Below, piece by piece: positions 22,660 to 34,100 of a stretch of 64,000 nucleotides of DNA. A program made the translations under genes and the position numbers. How positions within the stretch are numbered: the first letter of the stretch is position 1; each line of letters begins with the position of its first letter. The notes beneath the pieces are model-generated. The model saw only the letters and a program-made list of their open reading frames with translations, made no database searches and was not told the DNA's origin. Source of the DNA: Ascaris suum (Eukaryota; Nematoda; Chromadorea; Rhabditida; Ascarididae); the NCBI GenBank assembly GCA_013433145.1, contig CM024185.1, positions 930,001-994,000 of the forward strand. Reading direction: 5' to 3'.

Positions 22660-23765
22660 AGGTGTGTTTTCAGGTTTGGGGACGTTTTAATTGTCGTTCT
22701 CTTTCAGATAATCGCTTGAGGTCAGAATCACCTCAGCGTTTTCGTGCTCCGCACATTAGGAGTCTTTGTGAAGTGTAATTATTAGAGAATATATCCGATT
22801 CGTTATTGTCACTTGGCTCCATATACGATATATTCGGTTCAGATAGGTCTTGCGATAAGGAAGAGAGTGGTGTCGCTGTTCTCCAAGGAGGAATTTTTTA
22901 CTTGAGAGAACTAAATTTTGTCACTGAATTCTGAATCCGAACTGGGGAAATGCTGACTTTCCTTACGCAAATGCCTATCAATTTCTTTTCATGGTGGGCG
23001 GGTTGTAATTCTCAGGAGATTGGGGAATTTCTGGATTGCTTGATTGACTAGTGCTCTATTGTCTCTATTTCCCTTATTGTTGGTGACTTCAATGTTACAC
23101 TTTCTCGGTTGACGAGTTATGATGGGAATATGCTCAGCGATTTTATCGCGGAATTTGGTCTAATCAGCTTTATCGATGGATCTAACGGCCAAAAAAGCCT
23201 ACTAGGTTGTTGTTTGGTGCAGATGCCGTTTTCATGAGTTTTGCAATCCTTCCTCGTGATTATGGAAATTGCTATTGGACTCATATCAACGATTATTTGC
23301 TGGGGTATGATTGGGATTTTGAGTTCGCTTAATTTCATGAGAAAAAAATAAATCAAATGGCAGCATTCCAAAACGCCTCAGGGATCACCACAAGGCATGC
23401 AAAAAATAGGTGAAAAGCTGCGAGAAGCGCCTGTTTTTTTCCCGTCAGTGGCAATGTATTGTTTAATAAATTCAGTTCCCATATTTGCATAGGACCATTA
23501 CTTCTATTTATAATCTCTTCTCGGTGGATTATGCAAAATCGAAGCAATTTGCCTCATTCTTTGCGCATGTTTTCAAGAGGTACAGCATTGTCCTCTTCTC
23601 ATAGTCCACACAGCAACACACAGATACTATCAGGATAGACATGGACGCGTTCCATAAGAGCCAAGGCGCGTCCTCATAATCAGGTGATATACCTTCGCGA
23701 TTCATCAAGAAAGCTGTGGCTGACCTTTACTGCTCTTTATATCTCATGTATTTATTTACCTTGTA
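22660..23765 (+). mobile_element. degenerate non-LTR retrotransposon (endonuclease and start of reverse transcriptase)
   Basis: A broken LINE-type ORF. One reading frame runs from NCRSL (22689) through NISDSLLSLGSIYDIF (about 22790-22840) to the GDFN motif (23082-23093), the conserved block of the apurinic-type endonuclease of non-LTR elements. Stops interrupt this frame at 22776, 22932 and 23049. A frameshift in the A run at 23191-23196 moves to a second frame (KPTRLLFGADAVF, then a TAA at 23330). Further right come a linker (KSKQFASFFAHVF, near 23530) and the opening of the reverse transcriptase (GDIPSRFIKKAVADL, from 23683). The catalytic YADD region is missing. It cannot be active. I cannot assign a clade; the NxRSL and GDFN layout is shared by CR1- and Jockey-like elements. 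Confidence 0.8.
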
Positions 23766-25110
23766 CATAATATTGTATTCGTATCGTTTCGCGTGATGAC
23801 CTGTGCAGCTCATCCTTCCATCGGATCAGGTCATTCTTCTCTTCTAAATCTACATATGTATAAATATTGCACTATATGGCTATACATGACTTATTCCATT
23901 TCATGTTATTTTACCTCTTTATTCGTTTATTTCGTTCTTTATTCCAACGTTAATGAATAAAGACAATTTATAATCTAACATTGCACATAAATGCTATATA
24001 AACGCTAATTATGTTGTATAAAAACAACTCCCATATTTTATCATCAATTCAACTAAAAACTTTGCCGATACGCCATTTATCACTGCCAATCGTTTTACGG
24101 CCACCATATATGTCACCCTCATTCACTAACTGAAATACGGATATATGCGGATCCGTGAAAGAGTCGAAATATGCGGATCCGTGAAAGAATAGAGCCGCAA
24201 GATTCGGCAATACGACTCTTGAAACGCGAATGGAAGCGCCAATTATGAAATTTTTCGTTTAGCTATACTGCAATTTTTGGCCCGTTAATAGCATTATACT
24301 TTATTAGTGAAACAGTTAGATGTGGCCATTAGTAAACATTTACAGGTCAGGTCATGCGTGTTTACAAGTCAGGTCATATATAGCAGATATATCAGGAGCG
24401 TTAGATATCATTTTTCGAGTAAGTTTCGAGTAAGTTTTTGAAAGTTTATACTGCAAATAACCTGAGCAACATTTTCTTTCAACCGTTTCATTGATCAGTG
24501 AGAAGTCCCGATCAAAGCTGCATATCACCCAAGATATAGGAGTGCGAAATACTTGTCATATTTATTTATCGTTCCTTTCTATTCTCGATAAAATTTCCCG
24601 AAGATGTCTGAAGAATTTACAACATCGGGAGTTGTATTTGATTTTCTACGCTTTACTTTATTACAGTGAAGTGTGTTTTTCTGTTCTAAAATCGCTTTTT
24701 TTTCCATATTATTCTAACGGTAATACCAAATCATTTATCGTGATGGCGCATTTTTTAAAGTCTATGTGGTGTGGTCGTGTCCTTACTGATTCTAAGATTG
24801 TAGTGCCTCAGGTGCAGTATTATTACAGGTAACCTTTCAATAAAGGTATAACTTCTTTCGACGTTGAGCATATCGATGGCTCACTGTCGATGAGATGCGA
24901 TAGGCATAGAAGATTTGATTGATATTTTCTTGTCGTTTTGCTTTTTTTTTTCCTCCTCTGCTCGTATTTATTCATCTCGTCATATTTTTCCTCATTGCAG
25001 TTTTAAGCTAAGAAAACTTTGAAATGTTTGAGCAATCTTTGCATGGGTATTTGATAAGTGCAGCCGCAATGGTTGATTTTCCAATCGCATCAAGAGGAAA
25101 TGATTTGCAG
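23766..25110. other. intergenic region upstream of the VRK kinase
   Basis: AT-rich DNA with two small direct repeats annotated separately. The last bases before 25111 form an acceptor (gatttgcag). The kinase ATG follows after five bases, which suits trans-splicing or a short upstream leader exon. Confidence 0.5.
24143..24188. repeat. 26-bp tandem duplication
   Basis: The 20-mer ATATGCGGATCCGTGAAAGA occurs at 24143-24162 and again, identically, at 24169-24188. A second pair, TTTACARGTCAGGTCAT, lies at 24339-24355 and 24361-24377. Both are GC-richer than their surroundings. Confidence 0.9.
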
Positions 25111-25115
25111 GTGTG

Positions 25116-28100
25116 ATGGTACGTCGAGCAAAATCGAGAAATCATCAATTAGCCATTCTTCTTCCTGAAAAGACGATTGTTTCGGATTCAAGAAAGCAAA
25201 ATTTCGTGATCGAGAAAGAGTTCGCGAGAGGTGGCTTCGGACGAATCTACGCCGGTCACCAGGTGGATTATTTTACTAGTTTTTTATTCATTAGCAATGA
25301 TGGTGATTGAGAGGAAAAAAGAAAATTCATTTCCATTGATATAGAGTATGGATGCAAATTTTTTATCAACCATTCACTTCACCATTAAGTATCACATGAT
25401 CGATGCAATTTTCTCTCAAAATTGTTTTCGAAAATTTTCGTTTCTTTTGCCAAAAATTGAGTCATACATTTATGCCTATCAATTTTTAATATTTTCAAGA
25501 AATAAGCCATAATGAGGAATAAATAAGCGTCGTAAAATCCCCGAAATTAAAAAAAAATTTCTGAAATACGGGAGTTTTGGAGAGCAGGAAGGAAGAGGTG
25601 TTATGCACGGCTGAATTAACTAATGGACCATTGAAACTTATCGGTTGTGAAATCATAGAAATATTACCTTCCTGTAGTTTTATGATGCAATTACTAATTT
25701 TTTTGAAGTTAGAGGTGGTCTCTCTCAGCTTACCAGTTAGTGAACCACAACTTTTTTTATCAAATGCGTCCACTGATAAATCGAAAATTGTGCTGCTCAA
25801 ATCTTATACAAAATTGGTTGACCTTTTGTTCAAACAAATATGGAAGTAAGATTGTGTTATGTATATCCATCTACCAGGGTATGGTATTCGTCCAGAACCT
25901 TTTTTCTGTTTTCCTTCTCCCTTCCCCTCCATCCGAGCCCATCCACCTCTCCCACCTGCGACGTGCATCGACAAGTTCTATTCTGCCGTTGATAGAGCTG
26001 AACATTTCGGCTTGTTGTGCAATACGAGACTTTATGAATAATTTTTTTCGTCGTATGACCAAAGTGTTACTCATCGCCAATAGTGCGTTTTTTTAGTGAT
26101 GACCGATGTGCGCATGCTTCAAAGGTATGATCAATATACCCTTAAAGAGAATATGAAATCAAATTTTCCATGTTTTCAGGAGAATAGCAGTAAATTTGGG
26201 AAAGCTGGTTGCTTGGCAATCAAAGTGGAGCCTTTCGATAATGGCCCACTTTTCACGGAAATTGCCGTCTTCCAGAGGATTTTAAGACCGGATTCGTTGC
26301 AAGAATGGATAAAGAAGAACAGTAACATTTCCCGTCTTTTTTTTCTTTCTTTCCTAAGAAAAGACGTCTTCAGTGGTTTCTCGCCGCTTGTGTTTTTGTG
26401 CTTTTCTTGCACTCCGAAAAAGCGAGGTCTGTTTATATGCGCTGAAATTTTTCGAGTTACAGTTCGAATATTTTTCTCAAATGGAGTGGAGTTTATCAGC
26501 CAAATGCCGTTAAAGCTATCTTTGGTGCCGAATATAAAGGCTCTCCTCGTTGCTTTCCACTCAGCAGTTTTATAACTGTTTGAATTTCTTGTTTAATCGG
26601 TGCCGACAAATTCATATTCGACCAGGGATAAACTTTATGAGGAATTAGCTTAGCAACGGATTGATTTATTATGGTTTAATTTGGTTTAGCTAGGAATCTT
26701 TTCTTCACATGGACCTGGGGTATTCACTTTTTTACGGTACTAAATTTAAAAAGAAAAGAAAAAAGAAAAAACTGGTACGAAACGCGGAAGCGTAACGAAG
26801 GCGCCGATCGCTGAAAGACTACTCCTGGGCCATCATGTATATAATTGTGTTCTTGTTCATTATTTTGCTGTATATTCGTATTTCAGACGTGAAGCATCTC
26901 GGGCTGCCACCACATCTTGGTAGCGGTATATTTACTCATAAAGGTGAAAAACTTCGTTTCTTGGTGATGCCCAGGTACGGAAGGTCTTTAGAGAACTATC
27001 GCGTCGAGGTCGGCGGTTCGTTGGTACATTCGATGCGTTTACTGTTGCAAGACAGTGCTCCGATTGCTTATGGTATATGCAGGAACAGGTTTGTTCAGAT
27101 GCCATTGATTGATTTGCGTGATAGGATCAGTGTTGGAGCAAGCAGAGTAGTCTTTATCCAGTACTGTCGAGAAGACTAGATCTCTTTTCTCTTTCGTCTC
27201 TGTCGTGGTTTTTGTTTAGTTCTATCCATGCATCCATTTTTTTTTGTTTTAGTTTCTTTGTTCGTTTAAGAAGTCTGTTAGTGACAACTATGGGCTCAAG
27301 GAGTTTTTGAAAGGTTCTCTTGGAAGGTGGTTGCTTTCGAATGTACACTCAAAATTCAGCATATTGCCCTATTTCGAAAACATAGCCTGATGAAGCATTC
27401 TTGTAACACACGTTGGTGCCAGCTTTTTTTATCATTTCAAGCGATCATCAACAAAAAAAAACCAGCTCAGACATCGGGCTCATTTTGCGGCGCGGTGCCA
27501 TTGATAAGGAATTCGACTTCCTTAATACTCTAGTCGCACACAATGCACTCAGAATGTTTGCTTTTAATGTGTTTGTTAAGCTCTAATAATCATGTCATGA
27601 AACATAGAAAGCTAGTTTTTAGATGACTTTAATCTTGCTTTGACTTGAAAGATTAACTGACTTTAGCACCGTATGCTAGCATATCCTTCCTGCTCTCCCC
27701 AGGAGTTGAGTTCTGAGTACCAGTTCTTCGACCTTTCCTTACATGGGAGGATAGTTTCAGTTATTGCGATGTTATTATTATGTGCTTGCCTATCTAGTGT
27801 ACACGTCACCGCACCAGGATCTGCACGTCTGTTCAGATCCAACCCAATTCCGGTGATTTGAGAAGTCGATTTCTTCAGCACAGTTCATTGTTGGTGTCTT
27901 ATGCGATAGTTGCTGTGTGTCTTGCTCTGAAGCCACCAAAAACTTGGCTGGGAGAAGAGGGGGAGGGATTACAAAGTATGAAGAATGATGATTTAAGGAT
28001 CGTGGAGTGAGTTCTATATCTGGCGGAATTATGGAGCAGAGTTAGCTGAAGAGCGGGTCACCAAGCGCTTTTTCAGGTTGTTGTTGAGGTTATAGTCGAA

Positions 28101-31100
28101 AGTTCGGAGCGGCCTCATCGTAATGACTAATTTTTAAAATGTATATTGGAGTCCGTGAAGCCAGCAGATATATGCGGGATATGGCGGTCCAAAGTGATTA
28201 TATGAGATTCTGTGAAGGCGAGATTCCGCCTGTACCGTTACCTTTTTAAGTGTTGGGCGGATGAACTACCACTTCTGCAGAGGTGAGGAAGGCCATACCT
28301 TTCGCTCCACTTGAGGAGGAACTTCTAGGAGGTGCATCGTTTTCTGGTCTGAATTGGCCCACCTTTCGTGGCTATGCACATATGATTATGTGATGGATAT
28401 ACGATTTAATAGAAACACTGAGTTTAGAAATAGCATGGGAAATGTCGCACAAGTAGTTGCAGGACTACGTTCACGCAGACTTGAAAGCAGATAACATTTT
28501 GTTGTCTTCCGCTCATTCGGTATCGCAGTGCTATCTGGTGGATTTTGGTTTGGCTCGAATAGCAGCGGGCAACGTGGAGAAAGCGGATAAAAAAAGAGGT
28601 GAAGTTGTTGATTGAATGTATTTCAAAAGATTCAATGCTGCAAGTATCATTTCATAAGAAATATTTTCACGTTGTAAAGCTCTCTCTTTTTTTTTTCAAA
28701 CTTTCGCCCGCTATTCTCTTTGCTTAATATCCTTTGTGGGATTATATTGAATAATTTTTGCTGCTTGAATTCTTCCTCGTAATTTCGATTACAGTTTGTA
28801 ACATCTTTGCCCATGAATTTATTAGCTATTTCGTCGTCTTAAGCAAAAGACTTTCGTGAATGTTTGCGGATGACCTGAAGCGTTACTGTGTATCGATATT
28901 TAGGTGACCACATATGTTTATCCTCTTATAAATTACATTCAAAATGATATTTTTTAGTGTTTTTTCGATATTGTTTTTCTCAGAGCAATGCTTTCTTTTG
29001 ATTTTATGGCTGTCAGCAGCCCAAAGGAACGGTGAATTCTTCTGTCGTCAAATATCTGTGGATTTCTACTGTTTGTGTCGAAAAATAGCGAAAAAATAAC
29101 TATCTTTAACGGAGGAATTAATATTTATTTATATGATTTTATGATGTTCGGTAAATTGCAGCTGTTTCTGTATTGCATCGAGATGTGTTTAGTAATGAAT
29201 GTAGTCTGAAATGTGTAGTTATTAATTACGATTTTGTGTATTCAGTGAAGTTTGTTGTGAGCCTCCTTTTAAGCGATGAATGATTGGTTTATTCTCGTAT
29301 TGTGTTACCCCTTCTTTCCTTCCCCCTTTCCTACCCCCCCCCCCCTCCCTCCCCAACTAGACATTGGTCAATATAATGGGTAATTTCTGCGTGTTGGGAA
29401 GGAGGTTGTAGAGCAGACTTGAAAAATCCAGGTTTCCTCAGTAGATTCGAGTTCAATAGGGAGTTTATGTTGTATGATACCTGTTCAGTAGTACAAGGTT
29501 GCGACACCTGTTCTTTAGCTAATGTACTTTTAATGGCTCAGAACACATAGCTGCTCTATGTTCTGCCGTTTGAGGCAGCAATTGCCTTGAATTGTGTATC
29601 TGAATGGAACTTACGTTTAGCACATAATGGTACTGCGATCTTCACCTCGCTGGATGCTCATCGCGGCTTCCAACCATCTTGGAGAGGTGATCTCGAGATT
29701 CTCACTTATAATATCTTCTTTTGGATTACCGGCTCACTTCCGTGGCAAAAGTTGGAATCCCAGATTGAAAAGGTCTGATATGATTCGTTTTTTTATTGTT
29801 GAGTAGATGCAAGAAACTTTGAGTAGTATGCGGAGGGAATGGAGTATAGGCAATCGAAGAGAAGAGAGGCAGCGAGTTAGGAGAGATTACACCTTTGTTC
29901 TGGGCAACCAAAAGTATGCTTGAAGGCTTCAGCGTTAATGTGGAGTGGACATCAGGTTGCTAACTTGACTTGTGCAGTTGAGCCAGTTCTTGCTGTACGG
30001 AATGTAAGCGGCTTGTTTCTTCCACTTTAGTTCTAGTGGGGCTCTTAAATGGATTAGAGAGTTTTTTTTGCCGGAAACTATTGCAGCGAAAAGAACGTGG
30101 ACTTTTACTCGACATATTGCCATAATTGCCGCTTACTCTATATGTCAGGAAGTCGAGATCAGATCAGATGATAGCTGGAACGAAGCAAACGTTAAGCAGC
30201 ATAGTGCTGTGGTGGCACACATGACGTAGTGATAATCTAATTTCAGTTCCACATCACTGTTTACTTCATTTTGTTTGCAATGATTAGAAGGAATTTGGCG
30301 ATAAAATTTGATGGAATCATAAGCGAACAACGTTGACGAAGCCTCTAAATAATTAGCAACAGTTTTCGAATGTAAAGCCGGCAGCTCATCTCCTATGCAT
30401 TTCTTGGGCATTCTTTTTTCATGGAAGGGATACGATTTCCTCCCCTGCCATCAGACGTCTCCGTCTTGCCACTAAAACGATCTTCTTCCATCTTATCCTC
30501 CCCCCTCCCCCGCCCTCCTCATCTCCCACTCCCCATGACCCTAAAGCCCGGTATGAGACAGCAGTATAAGGCTTGCTATCTAAAAGAGCGGCGCGTTTAC
30601 ACCCGTCATCAGTTATCGTTTCTCTGATCCTCGTGTTCTGAGGAAGAGTGGGTTAGACATGTCATTCCCGTTATCAATAAGGTATAGAATGAAGAGGGGA
30701 AAGACGGTGGCACCTTTTCAGCTGTTCCATTTAGCCCGCTCTCCACCGTTCATATTTCAATGAAGCTTCCATGCAATTTGCAGTTAAGATAATTTCCAGT
30801 TTGCTTCAGTCTCGAGTTGGTATATGTTTTGGATCCGCAGCCTGAGAACAATAGCCACCACCTGATCGGAGGTTCTCTTGCCTCATTCCTTTACTAGTTA
30901 CTAATGAATACCTTAAACGTATGTGTAGTGCAGTTCCAACGTTGTATAATATTGTCATTAAAAAGTAATATTTTATGTTCAGATCTTTGCTGCAAAGGAG
31001 CAATTTTCGAAGAATTATGAGAGGGAATTAACATCGTTCCATCAGGATATGTGTGGAGAATATCTTGTGAAATTGTTTAGAATGGCATACGAAACATCTT

Positions 31101-34100
31101 ATTTAAAGAAGATCAATTACGAGGAAGTTAATAAGGTTTATTTTCCCTCTTCAGAGTTTGCTTGAAATCGATGCGATACGAAGTTGATTGTATTTTTTTA
31201 AAATTTATGTTCTTGTTATAATTTCGAAATTTTTATCCATTCCCTAATAATAAACTCATTTTTGATGAAATATTCGATCATTTTCGATAGACAACTAAAA
31301 ATCGTCGATTTTTCCTTATGTTATCATTAACTCATATCGATAAATTCTTTTTCGTTTTAATTTTTAATAGCTTTTATTTCAACTTCCCGGAGTTGGAAAA
31401 TATGTAAAAGTACATGAGCATGGGCAGCAGGAAAGGGCAAGATGTTTGCAAGACTATCATCGAGCGGATAGATTTCAATAAATATATGCAGGACTGAATT
31501 ATACAAATAAAAAGTAAAAACTGAACGAGTGAACAAGTTGGCGATATTAGCGGAAGCAGACTCCAGATTTTTACAGTTGGACACTTTGTCGAACAACGTT
31601 TATGTATTGCCATACTTGAAATGTATCAATGGATTCGTCGTTATTTTAGATCCTTGATGATGCGCTGAAGTCGTGCAGTTCTTTAATGCCTTCTGTGTCG
31701 AAGCGAAAGTCAATTATTAGCAGTCCAAAGAAGAGTGTGAAAAACCATATCGAAGTGAGTACGTCGAAGGCTACGGAAAATACTGTCCCCGTAGTGCAAC
31801 CGTCTCGAAGAATTCAGAAGGCACCCGTTGTTCGAAGAGCACGTAAGGCAGGTGTGCGAGGAACGCCGAAGCTTGTCAAGTCGCCAAGGATTCCATCAGG
31901 TTCGGCTACGCCATCAAGCGCTGTATCCAAGTCTCTAGCTTCGGGAACATCCATCCGTAAATCTCCAAGAATTGCTAGAGAGAAGATTGCTGCAACGACA
32001 CCAGCAACAAGCAAAAGGAAATGTCTCGAGGATGAGGGTAAGTTCAGGTCGTTATTTTAGCGTGCTTTTGCATGTGTAGATCCAGCTGCTTCCAGAGTAG
32101 TTTCAACGCAGAAACCTCTAGAGAGTCATGAAATCTAATAAACGTAACGTGCGCCGTGGTCTGGTAGAGGTCATCCAGATTTCCGAGTGGTGGAAGAGGC
32201 CATCCAGAAAGCTCCGGATGCTCTCGTTCTACTTTCGGCAGAAAACTTTGGAAACAGTTGTAGATATTTAAATATCTCAATTTACTTGTATACATCGTGT
32301 AACTGGTCACAGTGGCTTTTTGCAGCGGTCGATTTCGGCAACGTTTTTTGTTTTGCAGATTTGCGGAAGTAGTCGGTCTGATTGGAATGTCGCAGTGCTC
32401 TTGCACCTCCTTTATTATTTCTAACCAACTGATGGTACACAAATATGTGATAAATCGAATTGCAAAATTATATGTAATGCAAATTGCATGGGGATATATT
32501 TGCATTTGTTGTTTCTTATATAGGAAGAGTTTAAAGATTATATCTTTTATCGAGTAGTAGCCATCTAGAAATGTTATATCACATAGAAAGCATTCCGTTT
32601 CCATGTTTTAATTCCGATAACTGAATTCAGTCATTGTTCTTCATAATTGTATTACTTTCTCGAGCAGACAACCTGATATTTTTTCATAATTTTCACTAAA
32701 GAGGCCCTCGATGGGGATTTTTTTTCGAGAAATTCCCTTTCAAATAGATCTATTCTTCCAACTTTTTTCTTAATTCATAGGTGATGGTCGAACGTTGAAA
32801 GATTTGCTGACCTTTTATTGACGTTAGTAGCGACGTTCGATATCGGTCGTCTTTAATTGTATGCGCTGCTTAGCTGGAGTTTCTCTAATTTTCTAACGGA
32901 TATCGTGCTTGTCGTCTATTTCATTTCCGTTTAGTAATGCCTATTGATGGCGGATGTGAGAGAGATAAGATGAAGTCCTTCAACGGTATAAATAGCTGCA
33001 GATTGAAACAATCCTGTTGATGAAGTTTTAGGGGATAATTATTAAATGTTACAGCATGGTGAAAGTGATCTCCAAGGTAATCGGAGGTCATCCTCGATTG
33101 TGACGCTAATAATCCCATAATTAAAGGTACGCAAAGCGTTTCGACAAAGCGATGGAGTCCAGAGAACCACAAGGGCGACCAAGAAGTAAAGTTGGAGGAC
33201 AGTTTTTAAATGTGAAGGTAGCGTATCGACGAGTCAAGTGCGGCAACCAAGAGTGGCACTAAACAAAACAACGAAATCACTGCGTAAGCCAGCAGCACCT
33301 AAGTCGCCTCTCCATATCATCCGTATGTTTTTGTTAATTAATCCATTCAAAATCTGCTTTTACCCCGTTTGCAAGTCTAAGAATTTGTGAATCTCTCAAT
33401 TTTTTATGCTGGGTAGAGATGCATCCAAAGTCTTGTAAAATGTGTTCTTTTGAAGGAGGGAAGAGGGAGGGGAGGGGGATTTGTAATTTGCGAATATATC
33501 TGTTAATTTTCTGCTCCTGTTTGTTAGTATTGTTTGAACACCTGTTGGATGCTTTTCGAGCTTATAAAGGTTGCCTTTATAGACTTCTTTGCGAGAGTCA
33601 CGTCTGTTTTCTTCTGTCGCGATCCTACTGTTCGGGTTGTCCCTTGATGTTCGTTGGGTCCAATCATCCTCGCCCACATTGCTTTCCTTTGGGAGTCTTT
33701 CCTTTCAGGAGCTATTCTTTTACGGCATCTGCACTCTCTTCTTTTCATCCAGGTCCCTTATCCAGTCTAGATCGTCGCCCGTCATAGCATTTCATGAAAT
33801 CAATCCTGGGCTTCCACTTTGCACGTTGTGCTCGTCAACCTCACTTCTTTACAAGCTTCTTCTGCGCGATGCCGTTCCCTTCTTCTTCGTTTGAGTATCT
33901 GCCTAAGCGTCAGCCTCAGGTGCTTTGCGCACGGCTGATCGTCCTTCGATGGTCACAATGCTTCCCGAGGAGCCTTCTTTTAGCTGAACTAGTGACGATG
34001 CTGTCTTGCTTAGAAAATGTTGCTATGATGCTGGCCTTGTTTATAGTTTTTTCGGGGAGAGTTATGCTGATATGGTTGACTTAGCTGTTGACTTAATTTA

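Noticed and set aside
27750..27800. A segment ending LSSVH as the missing kinase helix E
   Set aside because: The true segment (LWYMQEQ before DYVHAD) was found in the continuation of exon 3 in another frame.
28408..28462. LSLEIAWEMSHK just before the catalytic-loop exon as kinase coding sequence
   Set aside because: It runs into TAG before the exon, and the required length does not fit the family.
33127..33209. Kinase C-terminal exon opening at attaaag|GTACGC and ending at TAA 33207-33209
   Set aside because: Phase-compatible, but the exon at 33218-33322 continues the KSP/Ser-Lys tail composition and has a better donor. It remains a possible alternative ending.
33419..33894. Overlapping open frames on both strands as a gene
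   Set aside because: They come from a CT/GA-rich composition with few stops; no frame is preferred and splice phases do not chain with neighbours.
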